Part shown: one piece after another, positions 8,349 to 15,154 of the stretch | Numbering within the stretch: position 1 is the stretch's first letter | Layout of the letters: the number at the start of each line of letters is the position of its first letter | Assembly (NCBI GenBank): GCA_003248775.1 | Contig: QFQX01000058.1 | Coordinates: 1-24,234, forward strand | DNA length: 24,234 nt | Source of the DNA: Shinella sp. | GTDB lineage: Bacteria; Pseudomonadota; Alphaproteobacteria; Rhizobiales; Rhizobiaceae | Direction of reading: 5' to 3' | Program-made: the position numbers and the translations under genes | Notes under the pieces: generated by a model | Databases searched by the model: none | Told to the model about the DNA's origin: nothing | Seen by the model: the letters and a program-made list of their open reading frames with translations, nothing else

Positions 8349-9011
8349 ATGACAGAAAAAAGACCGCTGGGACTTCCTTCCGCCAAGCTGGTTGCGATTG
8401 CGGCGGTCGCCGGCATAATCGCCGGCGCGGCAGCGGTATACGTGAAGCAGACCATGTCTGGCAATGGCGAGGTAACCGCTGAAACCGCGCAATGTCAGGG
8501 CGCAGTCCAGAAAGCCGAAACCCTGAAACCGTTCACGACCGGGCAGGTCGCCGCGATGGTGGCCGCCACCAGCCCCCGGACGATCACCGGCCTCTCCTTC
8601 AAGGATGCATCGGACAAGGACATGACGCTCGCCGATTTTTCCGGCAAGATCGTCCTCCTCAATCTCTGGGCCACCTGGTGCGTGCCCTGCCGCGAGGAAA
8701 TGCCGGCGCTCGACGCGCTGCAGAAGGCAGAGGGCAGCGACAGGTTCCAGGTGCTCGCGATCAACATCGACACCGGCAATGCCGACAAGCCGAAGGCCTT
8801 CCTCGACGAGATCGGCGTGAATGCGCTCGGCCTCTACCGCGACGCCAGCATGGGCGTCTTCAACGTGATGAAGAAGGAAGGGCTGGCATTCGGCCTGCCC
8901 GTTACCCTGCTGATCGACGAGAAGGGCTGCCTGCTCGGCTCGATGAACGGCCCGGCCGCCTGGGATAGCGAGGATGCAGCCAAGCTGGTGCGCGCCGCAA
9001 CCGGCACCTGA
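8349..9011 (+). CDS. tlpA: Membrane-anchored thiol:disulfide interchange protein TlpA
   Basis: This 220-residue protein has an N-terminal membrane anchor (about residues 12-33) and a periplasmic thioredoxin-like domain. The active site is WCVPC (Cys111, Cys114) and the cis-proline is Pro184 in GLPVTLLID. Two extra cysteines, Cys49 and Cys194, are 145 residues apart, the spacing of the structural disulfide known in Bradyrhizobium TlpA. TlpA-type proteins reduce periplasmic partners such as ScoI and CoxB during copper-centre assembly of cytochrome aa3 oxidase. The ATG at 8349 has GGAG 7 bases upstream. It is divergent from argH with a 24-bp gap and ends facing plsC. Confidence 0.93.
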   Translation: MTEKRPLGLPSAKLVAIAAVAGIIAGAAAVYVKQTMSGNGEVTAETAQCQGAVQKAETLKPFTTGQVAAMVAATSPRTITGLSFKDASDKDMTLADFSGKIVLLNLWATWCVPCREEMPALDALQKAEGSDRFQVLAINIDTGNADKPKAFLDEIGVNALGLYRDASMGVFNVMKKEGLAFGLPVTLLIDEKGCLLGSMNGPAAWDSEDAAKLVRAATGT

Positions 9012-9020
9012 ACGTCTTGA

Positions 9021-9040
9021 ATTGATCCAAAGGGATCAAT
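9021..9040. other. Small perfect hairpin after tlpA
   Basis: ATTGATCC (9021-9028) and GGATCAAT (9033-9040) pair perfectly around an AAAG loop, 9 bases after the tlpA stop. There is no T-run on either side. It may act as a 3'-end stabilising structure. Confidence 0.4.
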
Positions 9041-9048
9041 CGCGCCAT

Positions 9049-9155
9049 AGAGCGCTGTTCGATCTTATTGGATCAGATCGGCACTCTAAGCCCTTTTGTT
9101 TGAAGCATAATCTTATCGGTCCTCGTTTCACTCCGGTCGGATTATGCTCTAAGCC
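9049..9155 (-). repeat. Composite palindromic intergenic element (diverged repeat family member)
   Basis: Two palindromes sit between the convergent genes tlpA and plsC. The first (9049-9087) is imperfect, starting AGAGCGC and ending GCACTCT. The second has perfect 9-base arms AGCATAATC (9104-9112) and GATTATGCT (9140-9148). Read on the minus strand, the second runs AGAGCAT, stem, ATGC, AAACAAAAGGGCTTAGAG. This parallels the copy at 24156-24223, which runs AGAGCAT, stem, ATGC, AAACAAGGACTTAAAG. I read it as a diverged, oppositely oriented member of the same family. The inner GCAAAA/TTTTGC stem of the other copies is missing. Confidence 0.5.
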
Positions 9156-9157
9156 CG

Positions 9158-9949
9158 TCAGGACGACGAGGCTCCCTTGAGCTCGGCAATCCGCTTGCGT
9201 GCCGTCTGCGGCAGCGGCACATGCGGATTGTCCCGCGCCGTTTCGACCAGAAGCGCATCGCTCGCGCTTTCGAGCTGTCCGGTCAGCGTTTCGAAGAAGG
9301 TATCGGGATCGAGGCCCGGCTGGATAGCCGGCAGAATCTGAACCTTGAAGTGACCGGGATAGCGATTTGTCGTGGTGCGCGGCCAGAACAGACCCGGATG
9401 CATGACGACCGGCACCACGGGAACCTGCAGGTCGCGGTAAATGCGGGCAATGCCATACTTGTAGTGCGGCACGGCACCGGGCGGGCGGCGGGTGCCTTCC
9501 GGATAGATGATCAACTGACGACCGCTTCGCATTTCCTCTTTGGTGCGCTCCATGACCGCGGCCATCACCCTGCCCCGCGCCCCGCGGTTGACCGGGATCA
9601 TCCGTTGCTTCATCGCATACCAGCCGAACAGCGGGATCCACATCAGTTCGCGCTTGAGAATATAGACCGGATCGTCCAGCCGAGGCAGCAGCGCATAGGT
9701 ATCCCAGAAGGACTGGTGTTTCGGCGCAAGGATGTAACTACCCTTGGGAATATTCTCGAGCCCTTCGATTTCGAAGGTCGTCCCGACGATCTTCTCCATC
9801 AGCCAGTGGCACGAACGCGCCCAGTTCTTCGGAATGAAATAAGCCTTCTTGCGCGGCAACAGGAAGTAGATCGGTGACAGCACGATCATCCACAGGATGA
9901 GGTTGGCATAGAAAAGCGTGTTGAAGAGTATGGAGCGCAAGGTGATCAT
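9158..9949 (-). CDS. plsC: 1-acyl-sn-glycerol-3-phosphate acyltransferase
   Basis: This 263-residue inner-membrane acyltransferase converts lysophosphatidic acid to phosphatidic acid in phospholipid synthesis. The N-terminal hydrophobic segment spans about residues 5-31. The catalytic HX4D motif is His78 to Asp83 (HQSFWD). The acceptor-binding motif is IIYPEGTRRPPG, with EGTR at 151-154, and PVNRGARG lies between them, as the family requires. The ATG at 9949 (MITLRSILFN) is preferred. An earlier ATG at 10036 overlaps the upstream stop as ATGA and would look translationally coupled, but the added 29 residues have no family resemblance. It is downstream of ftsE, ftsX and a ydcF-like gene on the same strand, consistent with an envelope operon. 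Confidence 0.93.
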   Translation of the reverse strand: MITLRSILFNTLFYANLILWMIVLSPIYFLLPRKKAYFIPKNWARSCHWLMEKIVGTTFEIEGLENIPKGSYILAPKHQSFWDTYALLPRLDDPVYILKRELMWIPLFGWYAMKQRMIPVNRGARGRVMAAVMERTKEEMRSGRQLIIYPEGTRRPPGAVPHYKYGIARIYRDLQVPVVPVVMHPGLFWPRTTTNRYPGHFKVQILPAIQPGLDPDTFFETLTGQLESASDALLVETARDNPHVPLPQTARKRIAELKGASSS

Positions 9950-10032
9950 GGAAACTATCCGTGGGCGGGCCGAGAAGTCCCTATCGCAAAACGCCGGAAA
10001 GCAAAAGCCGAAGGCGCAGCTTTCCCGAATGA

Positions 10033-10755
10033 TCATTCCACCTTGGCAAGATGACTCTTGGAACGCAGTCCCTCGCCGACACCCCAGCCGATGATGCCGC
10101 GGGCATAGGCGACGAGCGTCTTGCCATATTCGGAAAGCAGTGTCCTCAAGAGATTGGGTTCGGCATACCAGGCGGTCGTCTTCAGGTCGGAAATGACCAC
10201 CGGATAGGGAATGAAGGTGGTCGACGGGTCGATGCGGCGCAGTTCCATCAGGCTGCGCGGCATGTGGTAATTGCTGGTGACGACAAGAACCGAGGAATAG
10301 CCGCGGTCGTGGATCCAGCGCGAGGTCTCGTTGGCATTGCCGATGGTGTCCATCGCCTCATAGCCGACATCGACACAGCATTCGAAGAGATCCGGAGAGC
10401 TTTGTGTTACCTTGCGGATCTGCGCCGGGGTGGTCGTCGGATGCACTCCGGAAATCAGCAGCCGCCGCCCCATACCCTTGCGAAGCAGTTCGATTGCCTG
10501 ATCGATTCGCTGGTACCCGCCCGTCAGCACGACGATGGCATCCGCCTTGGCGTCGAGTGGCGGCGTGAACGTGGTCACGGCATCGGCAAAACGGAGGAAA
10601 CCCGCAAGCACCAGCGCTGAGGCGAAGATCAGCACCAGCCCCCCATAATGGAGAAAACGGCGCAAACGCCCATGGCGCGCGAGAACGCCGCCCGCCGGGC
10701 GCAGCGACAACTCCTCCCTGGACGCTTTCTTCCGTATCATTCGGTCCATCGACAT
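10033..10755 (-). CDS. YdcF/DUF218 family membrane-anchored protein
   Basis: This 240-residue protein has a basic N-terminus, one membrane segment (about 36-56) and a DUF218 domain. Family features are AIVVLTGGYQRI (about 74-84), RRLLISG (97-103), the acidic NANETSRW (140-147) and VLVVTSNYHMPRS (156-168). The family includes SanA, ElyC and YdcF; ElyC affects peptidoglycan and lipid-carrier homeostasis in E. coli, but no reaction can be assigned here. The gene is 76 bases downstream of ftsX and precedes plsC. No strong ribosome site decides between ATG 10755 and ATG 10749. Context favours an envelope role. Confidence 0.85.
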   Translation of the reverse strand: MSMDRMIRKKASREELSLRPAGGVLARHGRLRRFLHYGGLVLIFASALVLAGFLRFADAVTTFTPPLDAKADAIVVLTGGYQRIDQAIELLRKGMGRRLLISGVHPTTTPAQIRKVTQSSPDLFECCVDVGYEAMDTIGNANETSRWIHDRGYSSVLVVTSNYHMPRSLMELRRIDPSTTFIPYPVVISDLKTTAWYAEPNLLRTLLSEYGKTLVAYARGIIGWGVGEGLRSKSHLAKVE

Positions 10756-10831
10756 GGTTCGTGAATAGCGCGCTTTTCACATACGGAACAGGCGGCTTTG
10801 TGGCAATTCAACAGGCTTTGGACGCAAGCGC

Positions 10832-11845
10832 TCAATCCTTGAGCAGGCCGTCCGTACGCGCCGGATCCGATCTCACAAGATCGATTTCATAGATTGTACG
10901 CATGACGGTTATGCGGGCCGTGACCGTCGTCAGGAGCGCAATCACGATCATCGTGGCGAAAATCCCGAGATAACCGAGATAGCCGATCGAGAAGGTGCCG
11001 AACAGGGCCGTCGCCTGATCGCTTTCCGGCGTGGCAAGCGAGCGGCTCTGCCAGAAGCCGGCCGCGGCAAAAAGACCGGCAGCCAGAATGCCCCCGGCCG
11101 CGGCCCCCTTGAGGCTGATCTTGAGGAAATGCTTCTGGAACTCCTGAGCGACGAACGAGCCTTCCGCTCCGACGAAATGCAGGACCTCGATGATATGCCT
11201 GTTTCCCGAAAGCGCGCCACGGGTGGCGAAAACGACCGTCAGAACCATGGCCGTGAAGACGAGAACGAGAATGGCGGAACCGATCAGCACCGTCGTGCGC
11301 GCCATCTGCACCAGCCTGTCGACCCAGGTACGGTGATCGTCGAGAAAGGCCTGCGGCACTTCGGCCTTCAGGAGATCGCGCATGGCGGCGAAATCCGGCG
11401 GATGGGTCTCGTCGATGGTGATGATGATGAGGCGGGGAACCGGCAGCTCGTTGATGTCGAGACCGGTGCCGAGCCAGGGCTCGAGAAGCCGCGCGGTTGC
11501 AGCGTCGTCCATGATCCGGCCGTCCTTCGTGCCAACGAAGGTCAGCGCCAGATCGCGCGCCTTGTTAAGCGCCTTCTCCATGTCCAGATTATCGTCCGGC
11601 TTGATCTGGATTGTGATTTCCCGCGAGATCTGGCTTTGCCAGCCGGCGGCCGTCGCCCTGACCATGCTGACCGCACCGAGTGTCAGGCAGGCGAGGAAGG
11701 CCATGATCGCAATGACCACCATCAACGCATTGCCCTGAATGTTCGAGGGCGGCAGGATGGGTCCGGTCGGTCTCACGCTCATCTCGATGCGGCGCGGGTT
11801 CTTGTCGGATTTATTCCGGCGGGCGGGCTGGTCGATGTTACTCAT
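10832..11845 (-). CDS. ftsX: Cell division protein FtsX (ABC-type permease)
   Basis: This 337-residue membrane partner of FtsE has four predicted transmembrane segments (about 39-62, 185-207, 247-265 and 284-308). The large extracytoplasmic loop between the first two is the FtsX layout. With FtsE it forms a division-site complex that controls peptidoglycan hydrolases and connects to FtsZ. A 35-residue basic, proline-containing cytoplasmic tail precedes the first segment. The start codon overlaps the ftsE stop by 8 bases (ATGAGTAA), so the two are translationally coupled. The sequence diverges from enterobacterial FtsX, as usual for this family, so topology and linkage carry most of the weight. 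Confidence 0.92.
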   Translation of the reverse strand: MSNIDQPARRNKSDKNPRRIEMSVRPTGPILPPSNIQGNALMVVIAIMAFLACLTLGAVSMVRATAAGWQSQISREITIQIKPDDNLDMEKALNKARDLALTFVGTKDGRIMDDAATARLLEPWLGTGLDINELPVPRLIIITIDETHPPDFAAMRDLLKAEVPQAFLDDHRTWVDRLVQMARTTVLIGSAILVLVFTAMVLTVVFATRGALSGNRHIIEVLHFVGAEGSFVAQEFQKHFLKISLKGAAAGGILAAGLFAAAGFWQSRSLATPESDQATALFGTFSIGYLGYLGIFATMIVIALLTTVTARITVMRTIYEIDLVRSDPARTDGLLKD

Positions 11846-12497
11846 AGATGTCGAGCCGCCCGTCCGTGAGGATCATCCGCCGCGCATCCACCTGATCCAT
11901 CAGCGCCAGATCATGGGTCGCGATCACCACCGCCGTGCCGAGACGGTTGAGCTCGAGGAAGAGGCTGAGCAGCCGGCGCGCCATCGGCGGATCGACATTA
12001 CCCGTCGGTTCGTCGGCAAGCAGGATTTCCGGCCGGTCGATAAGCGCCCGTGCGATCGCCACGCGCTGTTTCTCTCCGCCGGAAAGAACCGGCGGCAGCA
12101 CGTTGATGCGCTCGCCGAGACCAACCCATTTCAACAGTTCCAGCACATCCTTGCGGTAGCTGTTCTCGTCCTTGCCCCGCACGCGCAACGGCAGCGCCAC
12201 GTTCTCGTAGGTCGTCAGATGGTCGAGAAGCTGGAAATCCTGGAACACGATGCCCACCCGTCGGCGCAGCATCGGCAATTCGTTACGAGGGATGCGGGTG
12301 ATATCCCGGCCGAAGCTGCGGATCAGTCCGCGCGTCGGCTGAAGCGACATGAAAAGCAGGCGCAAAAGGGTCGTCTTGCCCGCGCCGGAAGGACCGGTAA
12401 GGAACTGGAACGAACGCTTCGGAATATCGAAGGTCAGGTCTCGGAGGATCTCCGGTCCCATTCCATAACGCAAACCGACATTTTCGAAATGGATCAA
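11838..12497 (-). CDS. ftsE: Cell division ATP-binding protein FtsE
   Basis: This ABC ATPase has 219 residues from the TTG at 12497. It starts (L)IHFENVGLRYG and has Walker A GPSGAGKT (35-42), the Q-loop in VFQDFQLL, the signature LSGGEKQR, Walker B ILLADEPTGNVD and the His switch ATHDLALM. The TTG start gives the standard family length and N-terminus. A GTG at 12548 would add 17 residues that do not resemble FtsE. No clear Shine-Dalgarno sequence precedes either. FtsE powers the FtsX permease during septation. It heads a minus-strand cluster with ftsX, a ydcF-like gene and plsC. The upstream divergent region carries GTTAAC and TTAACCAT sequences that might bind cell-cycle regulators. Confidence 0.94.
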   Translation of the reverse strand: MIHFENVGLRYGMGPEILRDLTFDIPKRSFQFLTGPSGAGKTTLLRLLFMSLQPTRGLIRSFGRDITRIPRNELPMLRRRVGIVFQDFQLLDHLTTYENVALPLRVRGKDENSYRKDVLELLKWVGLGERINVLPPVLSGGEKQRVAIARALIDRPEILLADEPTGNVDPPMARRLLSLFLELNRLGTAVVIATHDLALMDQVDARRMILTDGRLDIYE

Positions 12498-12537
12498 GCG
12501 ACGGGCCCAGTCTGACGGATCTAAAGACCGGCCACAT

Positions 12538-12556
12538 GTTAACACCACACGTTAAC
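12538..12556. promoter_or_regulatory. Paired GTTAAC palindromes upstream of ftsE
   Basis: Two GTTAAC hexamers (12538-12543 and 12551-12556) are separated by 7 bases, 41 bases upstream of the ftsE TTG. They resemble a two-site operator. The spacing between the TTAA cores is 9, not the 7 of the CtrA consensus, so the bound factor is unclear. Confidence 0.3.
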
Positions 12557-12610
12557 GGCCGGTAAACACGGGTCAAAGAACGGCGCTTTCCGCCGGATCT
12601 TTTCGAAGCA

Positions 12611-12618
12611 TTAACCAT
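12611..12618 (+). promoter_or_regulatory. Candidate CtrA half-site (TTAACCAT) in the ftsE divergent region
   Basis: TTAACCAT is the classical CtrA half-site sequence of alphaproteobacteria. It lies 113 bases upstream of the ftsE start on one side and 113 bases before the ATG at 12731 on the other, in an AT-rich patch (TTTAAATTTA). An 8-mer can occur by chance. Its placement beside a division gene raises the prior. Confidence 0.35.
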
Positions 12619-12629
12619 TTAAATTTACG

Positions 12630-12662
12630 ACTGGGGATGAATTGTTTCAATGCCCCAGTTTT
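12630..12662 (+). other. Hairpin with short T-run in the leader of the gene at 12731
   Basis: ACTGGGG (12630-12636) pairs perfectly with CCCCAGT (12653-12659). An inner ATTG-TTT-CAAT stem extends it, and T bases follow at 12660-12662. It resembles a weak intrinsic terminator on the plus strand, upstream of the plus-strand gene at 12731. It overlaps an alternative ATG at 12650, which argues that this ATG is not the real start. Confidence 0.45.
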
Positions 12663-12730
12663 GTCCGCCCCCAGACGCTTTGAGGAGAGGCGCTTCGCAG
12701 AACGGGTCGTTCAAGGAAAGGCTTCGGCCC

Positions 12731-13420
12731 ATGAGCGCAGCAAGGTCCAGACGAGAGCCCGCCGAGCCGGTGATCGATCTCCTGCCGCCCGACCGCCGCC
12801 GTCCCCCGCACGCCTGGCCCATCCATGTCAACGAAGACATCGTAGACGCGCATTTCGTCACCGTGCGCGAAGCCCGGCGGTCGCCGCAGGACGCGGGCGG
12901 CCGTACCGACGCCCGTAAGCCTCGCAACCGCTTCGCTTCGCAGCCCTCCGCCAATCGCTGGACCGACACACTGGCCGCGCCGCTGCGTTCGGGCGAGCAG
13001 GCGCTGCAACGGCTTTCCGAAAAAACCTTCGCCGTTCTGGTGTCGGCATCCTTCGCCATGATCTTTGCCGCAGCAAGCGTCTATGCCGGCGTCGCGGCAC
13101 AGGAAGCCGCACCGCTGCCGGCCTCCGGCCCCCTCGACATCACCCATGTCAGCCTGACGCCGCAGGATGCCAACGGCATGCGCGTGCTGCTCGTCAACGC
13201 CATCGTCGAAAACCGCAGCCAGGGCCGCACCTCCCTGCCGAAGCTGCGCGCGGATCTGGTGTCCGGCGGCCAGGTGATCGCCAGCACCTACATCGACAGC
13301 CCCGTAGACGAACTGGACGCGGGTCACAGCCGCGGAATCTCGGCACGGTTGCAGCATCCCGGTGGAAAATTGCCGGAATTGCGGCTTTCCTTCGAAGAAG
13401 CGGATGCCTCGCGCTCCTGA
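12731..13420 (+). CDS. Single-pass membrane protein with DUF3426-like C-terminal domain
   Basis: This 229-residue protein has three parts. A charged, proline-rich, probably disordered cytoplasmic region spans residues 1-95 and includes VIDLLPPDRRRP. One membrane segment (about 99-120) follows, then an extracytoplasmic domain. That domain begins LDITHVSLTPQDANGMRVLLVNA and contains VENRSQGRTSLPKLRADL. The pattern resembles the DUF3426 beta-sandwich found in MJ0042 zinc-ribbon membrane proteins, but no CxxC zinc ribbon is present. The ATG at 12731 has AAGGAAAGG upstream and is preferred over ATG 12650, which lies within a hairpin. Position between ftsE and hpt/cpdR is suggestive only; no function is assigned. 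Confidence 0.75.
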   Translation: MSAARSRREPAEPVIDLLPPDRRRPPHAWPIHVNEDIVDAHFVTVREARRSPQDAGGRTDARKPRNRFASQPSANRWTDTLAAPLRSGEQALQRLSEKTFAVLVSASFAMIFAAASVYAGVAAQEAAPLPASGPLDITHVSLTPQDANGMRVLLVNAIVENRSQGRTSLPKLRADLVSGGQVIASTYIDSPVDELDAGHSRGISARLQHPGGKLPELRLSFEEADASRS

Positions 13421-13490
13421 CTGTGCTATCCGCCATCCTTCCCGCGGCCGCCCGTCAGCATAAGGCCGCTGTGCTGAAGGAGCCGTATTC

Positions 13491-14033
13491 ATGCCTGTCG
13501 TCCGCGGAAAGAACATCGAGCCGCTTTACACCGCCGCGCAGATCGCCGAGCGCAACCATGTGTTGGCTGCCGAGATCGCCAGCGGTCCCTGTGACGACCT
13601 GCTGGTCATTTCCGTCCTCAAGGGCTCTTTCATTTTCGCAGCCGACCTGATCCGCGCCCTGCATGACGTGGGCCTTGCCCCCGAAGTCGAATTCATCACG
13701 CTGTCCAGCTACGGCACCGGCACGGTGTCCCAGGGCGTGAAGATCATCAAGGATATCGACAGCGATGTCAGCGGTCGTAACGTCCTCCTGATCGACGACA
13801 TTCTCGAATCCGGCCGCACGCTGCTTTTCGCGAAGAACCTGATGTACGAACGCGGCGCGAAAAGCGTCACGATCGTCGTGCTGCTCGACAAGAAGGTCAA
13901 GCGCAAGGAAGTCTTCGAAGCCGATTACGTGGGCTTCGAATGCCCCGACTATTTCGTCGTCGGCTACGGCATGGATGTCGCCTATGCCTTCCGCGAACTG
14001 CCCTTCGTCGGCGTCGTCACCGGCGACGCGTGA
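13491..14033 (+). CDS. hpt: Hypoxanthine phosphoribosyltransferase
   Basis: This 180-residue purine-salvage enzyme converts hypoxanthine (and usually guanine) plus PRPP into IMP or GMP. The PRPP-binding loop NVLLIDDILESGRTL is at 97-111. SVLKGSFIFAADL at about 41-53 is the pyrophosphate loop, and SSYGTGTVS at 72-80 is the flexible catalytic loop. The base-binding lysine region KKVKRK and the VGFECPDYFVVGYGMD segment complete the family pattern. Length is typical. GAAGGAG 8 bases before ATG 13491 is a strong ribosome site. It lies 70 bases after the DUF3426-like gene; the gap holds a GCGGCC/GGCCGC hairpin without a T-run. Confidence 0.95.
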   Translation: MPVVRGKNIEPLYTAAQIAERNHVLAAEIASGPCDDLLVISVLKGSFIFAADLIRALHDVGLAPEVEFITLSSYGTGTVSQGVKIIKDIDSDVSGRNVLLIDDILESGRTLLFAKNLMYERGAKSVTIVVLLDKKVKRKEVFEADYVGFECPDYFVVGYGMDVAYAFRELPFVGVVTGDA

Positions 14034-14079
14034 AGCCTCGGCATGAGGCCAACTCTTGCCGGCGAACGAAGAGCACTTG

Positions 14080-14087
14080 TTAACCAT
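14080..14087 (+). promoter_or_regulatory. Candidate CtrA half-site (TTAACCAT) upstream of cpdR
   Basis: TTAACCAT lies 99 bases before the cpdR ATG, in the 153-base gap after hpt. It is the same 8-mer as at 12611. CpdR controls CtrA stability in alphaproteobacteria, so CtrA feedback on cpdR would make sense, but this is inferred from a short motif. Confidence 0.35.
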
Positions 14088-14186
14088 CGGCGAGAGCGCT
14101 GCCCCTGGTGTTTACCGATCGAAAAGGAAAGCATGGTGATTTGCCTCCCGGGGGCACACAGACAAGACGGGAGCGCAAGTTCGTTC

Positions 14187-14546
14187 ATGGCTAGAATTCT
14201 GATTACCGAAGATGAAGATTCGCTGCGGTCCTTCGTGGCCCGTGCGCTGCGTCTCGACGGCCACGAAACCTATGAAGCTGCCGATGGCGCCGAGGGCCTG
14301 GAGCGGCTCTCGGAAAGCTCCTTCGACCTGCTGCTTTCGGATATCCGCATGCCCGTCATGGACGGCATCGAACTGGCGCACCGCGCCGCCTCTTCCTTCC
14401 CAGACATGAAGATCCTGCTGATGACCGGCTATGCCGAGCAGCGCGAACGCGCCGACGACCTCGCAGCGAAGATCGTCGATGTCGTATCCAAGCCCTTCGC
14501 CCTGCCGGATATTCGCGAGGCCGTCGCCCGCGCCCTGGCAAGCTGA
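14187..14546 (+). CDS. cpdR: Single-domain response regulator CpdR
   Basis: This 119-residue protein is just a receiver domain. The acidic pocket is Glu8/Asp9 with Asp11 in ITEDED, the phosphoacceptor is Asp52 in LLSDIRMPVMDG, the switch Thr is Thr80 in LLMTGYAEQ, and the conserved Lys is Lys102 in SKPF. The length, the MARILITEDED start and the MTGYAEQRERA segment match CpdR of the rhizobia. Unphosphorylated CpdR delivers ClpXP to its substrates, and the CckA-ChpT relay phosphorylates it to control cell-cycle proteolysis. The ATG at 14187 is chosen on homology; the GGGAG upstream is rather far (about 13 bases). It converges on the next gene with 7 bases between stops. Confidence 0.9.
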   Translation: MARILITEDEDSLRSFVARALRLDGHETYEAADGAEGLERLSESSFDLLLSDIRMPVMDGIELAHRAASSFPDMKILLMTGYAEQRERADDLAAKIVDVVSKPFALPDIREAVARALAS

Positions 14547-14553
14547 CACAAGT

Positions 14554-15102
14554 CTAAAGCGCCTCTTCGACCCCGACGCCTTCAAGCTTTGCAATTTCCG
14601 CGACGACCGACTCGAGCCAGTGGTCGCGGATACCCATTTCCCGGAGATGGGCGACCGTATTGGCGACATAGACGGGGTTGGGGCCGGACTGTCCGACAGC
14701 TGCATTGACGATCCGCGCCGCCTCACTGACCGTAACCGCGCCGCCATACTGGGCATGCGCACGGTCGACGACATAGGCCACAGCCTTCACGATCCGTCCA
14801 TCGTCCAGTTTCAACGGCAGAAAACGCTCAAGATAGACGTGCGTGACAAGCTCGCGCTCCCTGAGATATTCGAGCGTCTCCTCCTGATCGGCGTCAGGGA
14901 CCTTGAAGGCGACCCCTCTGCACGAGCCGCCCCGATCAAGACCGAGCACCAGCCCGGGACGCTCTTCCGTCCCGCGATGCACCCATGACCTGACGCAAAG
15001 CGAGCGGCGATACCCCATCAGCCGCGCCTGAATCCGCTCTTCAAAGGGAAAGCCCGGATTCCACATCAACGATCCGTAGCCAAACACCCAAAATTCGTCC
15101 AT
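14554..15102 (-). CDS. ChaC-like gamma-glutamylcyclotransferase
   Basis: This 182-residue cytosolic protein begins MDEFWVFGYGSLMWNPGF. That carries the YGSL gamma-glutamyl-binding loop (9-12) of the ChaC branch. Further family features are CRGVAFKVP (61-69) and EYLRERELV, where ChaC proteins have the catalytic glutamate. ChaC enzymes cleave glutathione to 5-oxoproline and Cys-Gly. An in-frame ATG at 15114 (adding MTCD) has a better ribosome site, ACGGGA, so the true start may be 12 bases earlier. It is divergent from the DUF2125 gene with a short shared promoter region and convergent with cpdR. Confidence 0.88.
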   Translation of the reverse strand: MDEFWVFGYGSLMWNPGFPFEERIQARLMGYRRSLCVRSWVHRGTEERPGLVLGLDRGGSCRGVAFKVPDADQEETLEYLRERELVTHVYLERFLPLKLDDGRIVKAVAYVVDRAHAQYGGAVTVSEAARIVNAAVGQSGPNPVYVANTVAHLREMGIRDHWLESVVAEIAKLEGVGVEEAL

Positions 15103-15154
15103 ATCGCAAGTCATTCCCGTTTGCCGAATAACCATTTTACGATCGGAGCGCCGG

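Noticed and set aside
9950..10036. Upstream ATG for plsC overlapping the ydcF-like stop (ATGA)
   Set aside because: The arrangement looks like coupling, but the 29 added residues (Cys/Phe-rich) have no relation to PlsC N-termini. Left as a minor possibility.
12538..12556. GTTAAC pair as a full CtrA site
   Set aside because: The TTAA cores are 9 bases apart, not the 7 of the consensus; kept only as an unidentified paired motif.
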